Below are positions 41,769 to 50,482 of a DNA stretch of 64,000 bases, one piece after another. Both the position numbers and the translations under genes were made by a program. Position 1 is the stretch's first letter. Each line of letters begins with the position of its first letter. Source of the DNA: Planotetraspora phitsanulokensis (GTDB lineage: Bacteria > Actinomycetota > Actinomycetes > Streptosporangiales > Streptosporangiaceae). The notes beneath the pieces are model-generated. The model was not told the origin of the DNA and ran no database searches. It saw only the letters and a list, made by a program, of their open reading frames with translations. The stretch is from positions 62,001 to 126,000 of the forward strand of contig NZ_BOOP01000004.1 in the NCBI RefSeq assembly GCF_016863295.1, given 5' to 3'.

Positions 41769-42383
41769 ATGAGGAAGACCCTGCTCGCCCTGCCCGTCCT
41801 CGCCGGCGCCCTGTGCCTGTCCGCCGCGTGCGGCGGCGACGCGGAGACGACCCCGGCGTCCCCCGCCGCCCCGGCCACCCAGGCGCCCGTGTCCCAGGCT
41901 CCGGCCGCGGCCATGCCGTTCGGCACGGCCTGCTCGGCCGTGCCGACCTCGGGCGAGGGCAGCTTCAGCGGGATGGCCGACGACCCGGTGGCGACGGCCG
42001 CGTCCAACAACCCCGTCCTGTCCACGCTGGTCACAGCGGTGAAGAAGGCCGGGCTGGTCGACACGCTCAACTCCGCCGAGGACATCACCGTCTTCGCGCC
42101 GACCAACGACGCCTTCGCCAAGATCCCCAAGAACACGCTGGACAAGGTGCTGGCCGACAAGAAGACGCTCACGAACATCCTCACCTACCACGTGGTGCCC
42201 GGCCGCAAGACCCCGGCCGACCTGGAGAACGGCTCGTTCACCACGCTGGAGGGCGCCAAGGTGACCACGACGGGCTCGGGCGAGACGTTCACGGCGGGCG
42301 GCGCCAACGTCGTCTGCGGCGACGTCCCGACCAGGAACGCCACCGTCTACATCATCGACACCGTCCTGATGCCGGAGAGCTGA
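41769..42383 (+). CDS. Fasciclin-domain lipoprotein (MPT83-like)
   Basis: A 204-residue lipoprotein: signal peptide ending in the lipobox SAAC at about residue 21, an Ala/Pro linker, then a fasciclin domain with TLVTAVKKAGLVDTLNSAEDITVFAPTNDAF and YHVVPGRKT, ending VYIIDTVLMP. In mycobacteria MPT70/MPT83 are SigK-dependent, so its place beside sigK-rskA and the Mo oxidoreductase fits. GGAAG precedes ATG 41769. Confidence 0.85.
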   Translation: MRKTLLALPVLAGALCLSAACGGDAETTPASPAAPATQAPVSQAPAAAMPFGTACSAVPTSGEGSFSGMADDPVATAASNNPVLSTLVTAVKKAGLVDTLNSAEDITVFAPTNDAFAKIPKNTLDKVLADKKTLTNILTYHVVPGRKTPADLENGSFTTLEGAKVTTTGSGETFTAGGANVVCGDVPTRNATVYIIDTVLMPES

Positions 42384-42424
42384 CCCTGTTCCGGTTCGCG
42401 CGGGTATTCCGGGTCGCGCGGGCC

Positions 42425-42460
42425 GCGGCATCGCCCTTTCTCCAGGGAGGGCGATGCCGC
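42425..42460. terminator. 13-bp hairpin terminator of the SigK operon
   Basis: GCGGCATCGCCCT (42425-42437) pairs with AGGGCGATGCCGC (42448-42460) over a 10-nt loop, 40 nt after the fasciclin gene. Confidence 0.85.
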
Positions 42461-42677
42461 CCGCAGGTCCACCGGGCGGCGGGACCCTCTCACCGCCATC
42501 CTTCGCCGAGGAACCTGCGCACGTGGCCCACGGTGACGTCGAGACGGCGATCACCGTCATCGCGGCAAAGTGCTCGTCAACTGGCGTTACCGGAGACGCC
42601 GGGCCGGGCATCGCGGGCATACGACGTGATTCACCGCCGCCGTTCGACTCGTGCTCTACACGCCTCAGGAGGACGCC

Positions 42678-42935
42678 ATGGCCAACCGATCGCACGTCGT
42701 CGCCACGGTCCGCCAGCGGCTCGACGAGCCGCAACGGGTCACCCTGCCGCTGGTCGGGGCCGTGACCGTCCCGCCGCCCGACCGGCTCGTGTTCTACGCG
42801 GTTCTGGGCCTGCTCGGCGTCATGGAGATCGTCGAATGGCCGATCGTGCTCATTGTCGGCGCCGGCCACTTCCTCGCCGAACAGCACCGCTATCCCGTCC
42901 TCATGCAGCTGGGCGAGGCCGCCGAGGCGGCGTGA
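42678..42935 (+). CDS. Small hypothetical membrane protein
   Basis: An 85-residue protein with one or two hydrophobic segments (LVFYAVLGLLGVMEIVEWPIVLIVGAGHFLAEQ). It has no family I can name. GGAGG lies 5 nt before ATG 42678. It is convergent with the hydroxy-acid oxidase gene, with only 4 bp between stops. Confidence 0.65.
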   Translation: MANRSHVVATVRQRLDEPQRVTLPLVGAVTVPPPDRLVFYAVLGLLGVMEIVEWPIVLIVGAGHFLAEQHRYPVLMQLGEAAEAA

Positions 42936-42939
42936 CGGA

Positions 42940-44100
42940 TCACGAGGTGAGCGTCTCCGAGGTGATCTCGCCGATCGCCGGGATACCGCACACCATCATC
43001 GTGATCTCCAGGTCGGCCAGCAGGCTGCGGATCACGTGCCGGACTCCCGCCTCACCGGCGAGCCCGAGCCCGTAGACGTAGGGACGGCCGAGCAGGACGG
43101 CCCGGGCTCCCAGAGCCAGCGCCTTGATCACATCGGACCCGGTGCGGACCCCGCTGTCGAACAGGACGCCGACCCGATCCCCGACGGCCGCCGCGACCGT
43201 GGGAAGGGCATCCAGCGAGGCGATCGCGCCGTCGGCCTGCCGTCCGCCGTGGTTGGAGACGACGACGCCGTCCATTCCGGCGTCGGCGGCGCGCCGGGCG
43301 TCGTCGGCGTGCAGGATGCCCTTCAGGATGATCGGCCCGTTCCAGTGGTCCCGCAGGAACGGAAGGTCCTTCCAGCTCAGCGAGGCGTCGCCGAAGATCT
43401 CCGTCCAGGCGAGGGCGGCCTCGCGCAGGTTGTGGTCACCGATCGGAGAGCCGACCGCCTTCTGGAAGACTGGGTCGGTGACGTAGTTGGCGATCCCGAC
43501 GCCGCGCAGGAAGGGGAGATAGGCCTGGTCCAGGTCGCGCGGACGCCATGCGAGCGTGTGATTGTCTAACGTGACGACCAGGGCGCGGTATCCGGCCGCC
43601 CGCGCCCGGTCGAGGAAGCTCTCGGCCAGGTCGCGATCCTTCGGCCAGTACAACTGGTACCACCGGGGACCGCCCGCGCTCGCCTCCGCCACCTGCTCCA
43701 TCGAGTGCGCGGCGGCCGTGCTCAGCACCATGGTCGTCCCGAGGCCGGTCGCCGCGCGGGCGACGGCGAGCTCGCCGTCGGGGTGCATGATCGTCAGAAC
43801 GCCCACCGGTGCGAGCAGAACCGGTGCGGCCATCCGCTCACCGAACAACTCCAGCGACGTGTCGGGTTCCGAGACGCCGCTCAGCATCCTCGGGATGATG
43901 CGGCGCCGCTCGAAGGCCGCACGATTGGCGCGAGCGGTGGATTCCGTGCCCGCGGCCCCGGCGACGTAGGCGAACGCCCGGGGCTCGAGCCGCCTCTCCG
44001 CCGTCCGCTCCAGGGCGTCGAGGTCGGTGGGCAGGGCGGGCAGCACGCCGTCGAGCCCGCGGAAGTAGATTTCGCGCTGGTAATCGGCGAGCACGGCCAT
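42940..44100 (-). CDS. FMN-dependent alpha-hydroxy-acid oxidase (lactate monooxygenase type)
   Basis: A 386-residue flavoenzyme of the LldD/lactate 2-monooxygenase/glycolate oxidase family. LLAPVGVLTIMHPDGELAVARAA, WYQLYWPKDRDL, the FMN/substrate motif VVSNHGGRQADGA with the catalytic His, and FDSGVRTGSDVIKALALGA are all present. It oxidises an L-2-hydroxy acid; the substrate is unresolved. It is divergent from an HxlR gene with a palindrome between. Confidence 0.85.
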   Translation of the reverse strand: MAVLADYQREIYFRGLDGVLPALPTDLDALERTAERRLEPRAFAYVAGAAGTESTARANRAAFERRRIIPRMLSGVSEPDTSLELFGERMAAPVLLAPVGVLTIMHPDGELAVARAATGLGTTMVLSTAAAHSMEQVAEASAGGPRWYQLYWPKDRDLAESFLDRARAAGYRALVVTLDNHTLAWRPRDLDQAYLPFLRGVGIANYVTDPVFQKAVGSPIGDHNLREAALAWTEIFGDASLSWKDLPFLRDHWNGPIILKGILHADDARRAADAGMDGVVVSNHGGRQADGAIASLDALPTVAAAVGDRVGVLFDSGVRTGSDVIKALALGARAVLLGRPYVYGLGLAGEAGVRHVIRSLLADLEITMMVCGIPAIGEITSETLTS

Positions 44101-44201
44101 GACCGCCTCCTTTCGGGGCCCGCCTCCGTTCCATCGGCGCTGCCGCGGCAGGGCGGTCCGCGAGGATCTTGCACGTGACGACTAACCGTCTCACCTCATA
44201 A

Positions 44202-44216
44202 CTTGCAATATGCAAG
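44202..44216. promoter_or_regulatory. Palindrome CTTGCA-ATA-TGCAAG, putative HxlR operator
   Basis: A perfect 6-bp inverted repeat with 3-bp spacer. A further CTTGCA half occurs near 44168. It lies between the divergent oxidase and HxlR genes. Confidence 0.6.
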
Positions 44217-44278
44217 CCCTCGATACCGCCGACCCTACGCCTTAGACTCGAGCCGGGGCAAGATAGCTTGGCACTCTC

Positions 44279-44779
44279 ATGGAGGCCGACGTGACAACCC
44301 GTGAACAGGTGTCCGCCCCCTGCCCGATCGGGCGAGCGGTGGGCCTGCTGGGCGAACGGTGGACGTTACTGATACTGCGCAATGCCAACCTGGGGACGAC
44401 CCGGTTCGACGCGTTCCGCTCCGAACTGGGCATCGCCGACAACATCCTTTCCAACAGGCTCGCCCGGATGGTCGACGCGGGCCTGCTCGCTCGCGTGCCG
44501 TACCGCGACGGCGGGCGGCCCCGTCACGAGTACCGCCTCACCGCCGCCGGGGCCGACGTGCTTCCCGTGCTGCACGCTCTGGCGGCCTGGGGGCAGGAGC
44601 ACACGAAGCCGGGCGAGCCGTCCGCTCCGATGCAGGTGATCCACCGGGCCTGCGACCACGCCACCGCGCCCAGCGACATCTGTGACCACTGCGGGGAGCC
44701 GATCCGGCGTGAGGACGAACTGTGGCTGCGCCCCTGGCGTTCGGCCGAGCCGTTCCCCCTCGCGGAGCCGGTCGCCTGA
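44279..44779 (+). CDS. HxlR-family regulator with C-terminal Cys/His tail
   Basis: A 166-residue HxlR protein: CPIGRAVGLLGERWTLLILRNANLGTTRFDAF, IADNILSNRLARMVDAG and RHEYRLTAAG. The tail HRACDHATAPSDICDHCGEPI contains three Cys and two His that could form a small zinc site, which ordinary HxlR proteins lack. It probably controls the divergent hydroxy-acid oxidase. GTG 44291 is an alternative start. Confidence 0.8.
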   Translation: MEADVTTREQVSAPCPIGRAVGLLGERWTLLILRNANLGTTRFDAFRSELGIADNILSNRLARMVDAGLLARVPYRDGGRPRHEYRLTAAGADVLPVLHALAAWGQEHTKPGEPSAPMQVIHRACDHATAPSDICDHCGEPIRREDELWLRPWRSAEPFPLAEPVA

Positions 44780-44890
44780 TCAGCACAGGACCACCTGGCC
44801 CCCAGAACGTGACAGGTACAGGGTGGCGAGCGACGTCCATGCCACACCGTCGTCTTCGAGACCGGTGACGTCCACCTTCTCCATGTTCAT
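44780..44890 (-). CDS. 36-codon peptide gene, possible RiPP-like precursor
   Basis: ATG 44890 with GGAG 6 nt upstream opens a 36-residue frame. It has an acidic first half (EKVDVTGLEDDG) and a Ser/Thr-rich C-terminal half ending in Cys (SLATLYLSRSGGQVVLC). Its TGA directly abuts the stop of the convergent HxlR gene within TGATCA. The leader/core look is like ribosomal peptide precursors, but no modification enzyme lies nearby. It may instead be a chance frame. Confidence 0.4.
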   Translation of the reverse strand: MNMEKVDVTGLEDDGVAWTSLATLYLSRSGGQVVLC

Positions 44891-45191
44891 TTGCCGCTCC
44901 GATCGTCACGGCTCGCGTGCGGAAACCTCTCGACCACGCCGTCCATCGCGAAATGCGCCTGTCGGCGTCGATGGTCGGGCGGCTTCACCAGGGGACGCCC
45001 GGCCCGCTGCGCGCTGCGGGAATTCCAGATGCGGCCGCGCCCGGGACGCCCGACGCGGGCCGTAGTCTCACCGGTATGAATCTTGGACGGTTGACGCGGG
45101 CCTGCCGGACGGATCTCGAGGCCGGGCTGGGCATGGCTGCGCCGTCGTCCACGAGGTCCCGGTGCGGGGCGTGCGCGTCCGTGCAGGCACG
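44891..45191. other. Intergenic region, no supported gene
   Basis: A minus frame ending at 44887 overlaps the peptide start by ATGA but has no recognisable content. I see no further feature. Confidence 0.35.
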
Positions 45192-45587
45192 ATGAGCGCG
45201 GATCTCGAAACGGGGGCACGCCGATCCTTCGGTCTTCGTCTGCCTGCGGCACTGCTGGCCTGCGTGGCGGTGCCCGTGGGGCTGATCACGCTGCCCTGGG
45301 CGGTGTTCGTCATCGTGGTCTTCGTGGGACAGATTTCTCAGGGCGATGACGGGGCCTGGTCCGGACTGATGGCGATGGGCCTCCCCCCACTCATCGGGTA
45401 CCCGGCGGCGGCCGTGTTGTGGTCGCACTCTCGCCGGGCCGCGACCCGTCGCCGGGCATGGGTCCTCGCGCTCCTGGGCGTCATCGCGATCGTCGCCGTC
45501 TCGTTCCTGCCCGTCTTCGCGCTCGGGTACGGCTTCTACGACGAATGGCGGGAGACCCAGCCCGGCGGCCGCGGCTACCACCCCTGA
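45192..45587 (+). CDS. Small hypothetical membrane protein
   Basis: A 131-residue protein with about three transmembrane helices (LPAALLACVAVPVGLITL, VFVIVVFVGQI, ALLGVIAIVAVSFLPVFAL) and a short soluble tail. I know no family. The start at ATG 45192 is a guess; an in-frame GTG lies at 45162. Confidence 0.55.
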   Translation: MSADLETGARRSFGLRLPAALLACVAVPVGLITLPWAVFVIVVFVGQISQGDDGAWSGLMAMGLPPLIGYPAAAVLWSHSRRAATRRRAWVLALLGVIAIVAVSFLPVFALGYGFYDEWRETQPGGRGYHP

Positions 45588-45837
45588 TACCCGCCCGTCA
45601 GCCGATCCGCCCGGTGGTGAGGCCCGACGAAGTGGGGCCGCGGCTACATCGAGACCTGAAGTCTGTCATCGTCCCGGCCAGGCCTTAGCCGAACAGCTCA
45701 CTACACGACGGCCCGATCAGGACACCGGCGAAAACGAGTCGATCATCCGGCAGAGCGGGGTTACGCTCTCGCTCGTTTCGCACCGCTTGCCGGTGGATTC
45801 GGTGCCCGGTGGAACAGGGAGAACAGGAAGCCCAGTC

Positions 45838-46209
45838 ATGGCCATTCCCAAGAAGGGCTCACGCCTCATCACTGTCGACGACATCGCCTACCGCTGGAGG
45901 GTCCGTCACAAGCCGACGTACTGCCAGGGAAACAGCTGGGGCCCGCTGACCTTCGCGGTTGAGCTGGTCGATCCGCCGGGTCGTGTTCTCCTCGTGTCAC
46001 TTCCTTGCTCTCGGCCGGATGCATGGCTCGGGGAACGAACGATGGCCGTACGTCCAGCGCTTGTGGCAGCGGCCATACGTGCAGCTCACGAGCGTGGCTG
46101 GGACCCACAGCACGCAGGCAACGCCTTCGAACCCAGCCTCACCGATGACGACCTGACCAATTTGATGAACGGTCGGCCACCTGCCTACGAGGTTCCTTTC
46201 ATGCGATGA
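45838..46209 (+). CDS. Conserved-looking hypothetical protein
   Basis: A 123-residue soluble protein: MAIPKKGSRLITVDDIAYRWRVRHKP, FAVELVDPPGRVLLVSLPCSRPDAW, ALVAAAIRAAHERGWDP and FEPSLT. It reads like a compact alpha/beta protein family of unknown function found widely in bacteria. AGGAAG lies 8 nt before the ATG. The 250 bp before it contain nothing I can identify. Confidence 0.65.
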   Translation: MAIPKKGSRLITVDDIAYRWRVRHKPTYCQGNSWGPLTFAVELVDPPGRVLLVSLPCSRPDAWLGERTMAVRPALVAAAIRAAHERGWDPQHAGNAFEPSLTDDDLTNLMNGRPPAYEVPFMR

Positions 46210-46279
46210 CCACGTCAGAGTCAGGACGAGCTCTCGGTGACAAGTCTCCATCAAGCTTGCATGCTCACCGCCGGCAAGA

Positions 46280-46717
46280 TCAGGCCATCTCCAACAGGTG
46301 AGCAGTGGGGCCGTAGTCGATCTTCCAGTCCGCGTATACGCCCAGGCCCCCGTCTTTCAGGCACCGCAGGCCGACGCTGACCCAGCGCACCTCACCGTCG
46401 CCGCGGAACGCGAACCCGACCGCTACACCGAACTCCTCTCCTCCGCATGGGCAGGCGCACTCACCGAGGTCGGCGTCATCCTCGTACTCAGCGCTGTCAG
46501 CGATGTAAAAAGCGTCCCCACACACGACGCAGACCCGTTGCACGCATCCTTCAACGTCATCGGCCAGAACGTGGAAGGACTTTCCAGTACATCCCGCGCA
46601 CACTGCCTCACGCACACGCTCAACGGCATAGCCACCCGGTTGGCATTCGCGGATGAACTCTGCGAGATCCTCGAAGCCCTCACCGCGCCACAGCTCGCCC
46701 GACGTGTCGATCGCCAC
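46280..46717 (-). CDS. Hypothetical Cys-rich protein
   Basis: A 145-residue acidic protein with pairs CAGC, CVVC and CACPCGG spread over residues 40-95, suggesting one or two zinc ribbons. No DNA-binding basic patch is seen. Its function is unknown. Its codons are less GC-rich than neighbours, and the plus-strand gene that precedes it also looks unusual, so the pair may have been acquired. Confidence 0.6.
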   Translation of the reverse strand: MAIDTSGELWRGEGFEDLAEFIRECQPGGYAVERVREAVCAGCTGKSFHVLADDVEGCVQRVCVVCGDAFYIADSAEYEDDADLGECACPCGGEEFGVAVGFAFRGDGEVRWVSVGLRCLKDGGLGVYADWKIDYGPTAHLLEMA

Positions 46718-46829
46718 AGTGCCCGAGTGTATGGCCGGAGAGCCACGGCACTAGGTGGGGCGCAGCCGGGTGCGGCTCACGTCCGATTTGTTCAAGACGG
46801 CCACCTGACCCACCCATACCATCGCCGTC

Positions 46830-47714
46830 ATGAATGAGCGATTCGCCGCTGGACGGGAGTTCCTTTTGCGCCAGGGCAGGCTCCTGGAGCAGCGCCTGTT
46901 CGCCACCTGCTTCGAGGGCGCTCCCGGCAACGGGGTCGTCGACGTCCTGAGAGGTTACGCCAACGACGACGGCGGGTTCGGCCATGGACTTGAGCCCGAC
47001 AAGCGCTGTCCTGCCAGCTTGCCCATCGACGTCGAGGTCGCCCTTCAGACGATGGCCGCGGCTCAGACCGTCGATCCGCCCCTGGTCCGCGGTGCGTGCG
47101 AGTATCTCGCCAAGGTCGCCGCCGACATGGGCTGCGGTGCAGCCGTTCCGCTCGCCTTCCCGGTGATCGAGGCGTACCCGAGGGCAGCGCATTGGACGGA
47201 GTGGACCTATCAGCCGGGTCTCAACCCGACCGCAGGGATCGTCGGCCTGCTCTACCGACTACGCGTGAACCACCCCTGGATCCCCGCGGCAGCGGGGTAT
47301 TGCTGGGAACAACTCGACAAGGCGGACCTGCCCACTGACGCTCATGCCTTGAACGAGGTCCTGGTCTTCTTGGAGCACACCCCGGAGCGCGAACGCGCCA
47401 GTTCGGTGGCGGCCAAGGTGCGCGAAAGCCTCCTCGACGCATCCTGGTTCCGGTTGGACCCGGACGACACCAGCTACGGGCTGTCGCCGCTCAGCGTCGC
47501 GCCTTTTGCCGACAGCCTGTGGCGCGGCCTGTTCGCCGACGATGTCATTCAGGCGCATCTCGACCGTATGGAGCGCGACCAACAAGCCGACGGCGGATGG
47601 CCGATCGCGTGGGAGCCCCCCAGCCAGGCGTCACTTCTCGAATGGCGAGGCATCGTCACCCTACAGAGCATGCGCACCCTGGTGTCCTTCGGCCGACTCG
47701 ACCCTGAGCATTGA
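46830..47714 (+). CDS. Prenyltransferase/squalene-cyclase-like alpha-toroid protein
   Basis: A 294-residue protein with repeats typical of terpenoid cyclase and prenyltransferase alpha/alpha toroids: YANDDGGFGHGLEPD and QQADGGWPIAW (QW-like motifs). No DXDD catalytic motif is visible, so it may be a binding or non-catalytic relative. Single gene, substrate unknown. Confidence 0.65.
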   Translation: MNERFAAGREFLLRQGRLLEQRLFATCFEGAPGNGVVDVLRGYANDDGGFGHGLEPDKRCPASLPIDVEVALQTMAAAQTVDPPLVRGACEYLAKVAADMGCGAAVPLAFPVIEAYPRAAHWTEWTYQPGLNPTAGIVGLLYRLRVNHPWIPAAAGYCWEQLDKADLPTDAHALNEVLVFLEHTPERERASSVAAKVRESLLDASWFRLDPDDTSYGLSPLSVAPFADSLWRGLFADDVIQAHLDRMERDQQADGGWPIAWEPPSQASLLEWRGIVTLQSMRTLVSFGRLDPEH

Positions 47715-47909
47715 CCGTGCTGCCTCTGCACGCAGGCATACGCGAGCGCCCTCGCTGGTGTGGGGCATGGCGGGCCCTTCACGACCGGCCACGACGAGGG
47801 ACCGCGTCGCCCGCCCCCGACCAAAGTCGTAGGCGGGCGTCACCTCGGTCGAACTCGGGATGACCGCACGCCCGATGCGTCGCCGTGCCGTGGCGGCGAC
47901 GCTGTCCAC

Positions 47910-49040
47910 ATGACTCCCCCCATCGGTTACCTGATCGCCATCGCTCTCACCGCGATCTGTCTGGTGGTCGCCCTGCGACCGGTCAACAGGCCGTGGTCGC
48001 TCGCCTACCTGAGCTTCCGAATCGGCATCGTGATCAACGAGCTGCCCTTCGTCGTCCTCTACTGGATCCTGGCCTCGACGGCGCTGGCACTCGGCCAGGG
48101 CTCCATCGACGCACTGGGCGCGTGGCCGGCCGTCGTCGTGGCCGGTGGGCTGGCGGTCGTCGTCCGGCTGGGGCTACGGGCGGGCACGGCCGTCGACCAC
48201 GCCCTGACCGAGGGCCTCGGCAGCGGGTGGCGCGCCGCCGACGTCGATCGGCACCGCCGGCTCCCGCTTCTCCGCATCCTCTTCCTGCCGGTCGCGTTCC
48301 GCCCCCGCGACGTCGAGCGGCAGGCGAACATCAGCTACGGCGACGCGGGCCGGCGCAATCTCCTCGACGTCTACCGTCACCGTTCCCACCCCTCTGGTGG
48401 TCCCGTGCTGATCCATCTGCACGGGGGCGGGTTCTACAGCGGCAGGAAGAACAGCCAGTCGCTTCCCCTCATCCACCGGCTCGCGCGCCGAGGGTGGGTG
48501 TGCATCAGCGCGAACTACCGCCTCAGGCCGTCGGCGCACTTCCCCGACCACCTGGTCGACCTCAAGAAGGTGATCGCCTGGGCGCGGGAGCACGCACACG
48601 AATACGGCGCCGACCCGTCGGCGATCTTCGTGTCGGGCAGCTCCGCCGGAGGCCACCTCGCCTCGATCGCCGCTCTCACCCCCAACGACCCCGCCTTCCA
48701 GCCGGGATTCGAGGACGCGGACACCTCGGTCACCGCCGTCGTCTCCCTGAACGGCTGGTACGGGAACTACTACGACCAGGGCCCGGAATCCTCCCCTGTG
48801 GACTACATCAGGCAGGACGCGCCGCCGTTCTTCATCGCCCACGGCGACCGGGACTCGATCGCGCCCGTCGAAGGCGCGCGGCTCTTCGCCGGGAAGCTGC
48901 GGAGCACCTCGTCCTCTCCGGTCGTCTACGCGGAGTTGCCCGGCGCGCAGCACGCGTTCGACCTGTTCCACTCCCCGCGCTTCGAAAGGGTCGTCGACGG
49001 GGTCGAGGCCTTCGCCGCCTGGGTGCTCTCCCACCGGTGA
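47910..49040 (+). CDS. Membrane-anchored alpha/beta hydrolase (esterase)
   Basis: A 376-residue protein. About three hydrophobic helices fill the first 95 residues. The alpha/beta hydrolase domain has the oxyanion motif LIHLHGGGFYSG, the nucleophile GSSAGGH, an Asp in HGDRDSIAP and the catalytic His in GAQHAFD. It belongs to the HSL/BD-FAE-like group that hydrolyses esters. ATG 47910 is used; upstream frame has no ribosome site. Confidence 0.8.
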   Translation: MTPPIGYLIAIALTAICLVVALRPVNRPWSLAYLSFRIGIVINELPFVVLYWILASTALALGQGSIDALGAWPAVVVAGGLAVVVRLGLRAGTAVDHALTEGLGSGWRAADVDRHRRLPLLRILFLPVAFRPRDVERQANISYGDAGRRNLLDVYRHRSHPSGGPVLIHLHGGGFYSGRKNSQSLPLIHRLARRGWVCISANYRLRPSAHFPDHLVDLKKVIAWAREHAHEYGADPSAIFVSGSSAGGHLASIAALTPNDPAFQPGFEDADTSVTAVVSLNGWYGNYYDQGPESSPVDYIRQDAPPFFIAHGDRDSIAPVEGARLFAGKLRSTSSSPVVYAELPGAQHAFDLFHSPRFERVVDGVEAFAAWVLSHR

Positions 49041-49045
49041 CGAGG

Positions 49046-49091
49046 ACGCCGCCTCTTGGGGTGCACGGCTGCACGCCCGAAGAGGCGGCGT
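49046..49091. terminator. Hairpin terminator after the hydrolase
   Basis: ACGCCGCCTCTT (49046-49057) pairs with AAGAGGCGGCGT (49080-49091), with a small inner GTGCA/TGCAC stem. It separates the hydrolase from the eCIS operon. Confidence 0.8.
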
Positions 49092-49139
49092 TAGGTGCAC
49101 GTTGACCGCACGTTAGGACCTGCTTCGCATACTGACCGC

Positions 49140-49754
49140 GTGAATCGCATCGCGGTGTACGTCCAGGCTCACGACCCCATCCTCCGAGCCGGGGTGACCA
49201 GTCAACTGCGCCAGCGCCCGGAGGTCCGGCTGGTGGGCCAGGACGAGGCACGGGTCGCCCTCGTCGTCGGCGACACGGTCGACGAGGAGTTGCTGCGGTC
49301 GTTGAAGGCCCTGCGTTGCCGCCCGGACCTGCGTATCCTCGTGATCTCCCGGCACGTCGACGACGCCGGGCTGATCGCGGTCATGGAGATCGGGGTGGCC
49401 GGGCTGGTCCGCCGGGCGGAGGCCACACCCGACCGGCTCCTGTCCATCATCGAGGCCGCGGCCAAGGGAGAGGGCTCGCTCCCGCCCGACCTGCTGGGCC
49501 GGCTGCTCTCCCAGGTGGGCAGCCTCCAGCGCGACGTGCTCGGCCCGCGCGGGCTGTCGTTCACCGGCCTCGCCGACCGGGAGGTGCAGGTGCTGCGCCT
49601 GGTCGCGGACGGTTACGACACCGCCGAAATCGCGGCCCGGCTCTGCTACTCCCAGCGCACCGTCAAAAGCGTCATGCACGACGTCACGACGCGGCTCAAC
49701 CTGCGCAACCGCTCGCACGCGGTGGCCTACGCCCTCCGGAACGGCCTCCTGTGA
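49140..49754 (+). CDS. LuxR-type regulator of the eCIS locus
   Basis: A 204-residue protein with a receiver-like N-terminal domain (RIAVYVQAHDPILRAGVTSQL) and a C-terminal LuxR HTH (LADREVQVLRLVADGYDTAEIAARLCYSQRTVKSVMHDVTTRL). The receiver domain lacks an obvious phosphoacceptor Asp, so it is probably phosphorylation-independent. It starts at GTG 49140, with no ribosome site, so a leaderless transcript is possible. It overlaps the DUF4255 gene by GTGA and probably controls this operon. Confidence 0.8.
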   Translation: MNRIAVYVQAHDPILRAGVTSQLRQRPEVRLVGQDEARVALVVGDTVDEELLRSLKALRCRPDLRILVISRHVDDAGLIAVMEIGVAGLVRRAEATPDRLLSIIEAAAKGEGSLPPDLLGRLLSQVGSLQRDVLGPRGLSFTGLADREVQVLRLVADGYDTAEIAARLCYSQRTVKSVMHDVTTRLNLRNRSHAVAYALRNGLL

Positions 49755-50482
49755 TCCACGAAATCGACGAGGCTCTGCGGAGCCTGATCCGCGAGAACGC
49801 GCTGGCCGGCAGCGGGATCGAGGTCCTGCTCGAGGCTCCGACGAAGGAGTGGGCGGCCCGGCGCAACACCCCCACCGTCAACATGTATCTCTACGACATC
49901 CGTGAGGACCTGCGCAGACGTGAGCTGGGCCGGATCCCGGAATACGACGCCGGCGGCCGGATCGCGGCGCGGCACCGGCCGCCTCGCCACATGAAGTTGT
50001 CCTACCTCGTCACCGCGTGGACACAGCGGCCCGAGGACGAGCACCGGCTGCTCTCGTCGATGCTCGTCGTCCTGCTCGCGAACGAGATGATCCCGCCGTC
50101 GCGGCTCACCGGCTCCCTGGCCGAGCTGGGACTCCCCGTCCCGATGACCGTGGCGTCGCCGCCTCCGGAGGACCGCGCCTTCGCCGACGTCTGGACGGCG
50201 CTGGGCGGTGAGCTGAAGCCCTCGCTGGACGTGGTGGTCAGCGTGCCCGTCCCGGCCGCGCCGCCCGAGCCCGCCGCCCCACTGGTCACGGAGAACCTGG
50301 TCACCCGCGTCGTGAACAGGCAGACCCGCATCGCGATGTCCCGCCACACGAAGGGCCGTCCGCCGAAGGGCCGCGAACCCGCGGACCACAGGCCGGAGGA
50401 GCGCCTCGTTCAGCCTCCCCGTGGAACACCCGAGGACGCGGCGACGCCGTCCGAGACGACGAAACGGAAGCGGCGACAGTGA
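49751..50482 (+). CDS. Pvc16-like DUF4255 protein
   Basis: A 243-residue protein matching DUF4255 (Pvc16/Afp16 family): IHEIDEALRSLIRENAL, TPTVNMYLYDIREDLRRRE, RRPPRHMKLSYLVTAWTQRPEDEHRLLSSML. In eCIS and R-type particles this protein caps the end of the sheath-tube shaft. The C-terminal tail is basic and disordered. It is coupled to the ATPase gene by GTGA. Confidence 0.85.
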   Translation: MIHEIDEALRSLIRENALAGSGIEVLLEAPTKEWAARRNTPTVNMYLYDIREDLRRRELGRIPEYDAGGRIAARHRPPRHMKLSYLVTAWTQRPEDEHRLLSSMLVVLLANEMIPPSRLTGSLAELGLPVPMTVASPPPEDRAFADVWTALGGELKPSLDVVVSVPVPAAPPEPAAPLVTENLVTRVVNRQTRIAMSRHTKGRPPKGREPADHRPEERLVQPPRGTPEDAATPSETTKRKRRQ

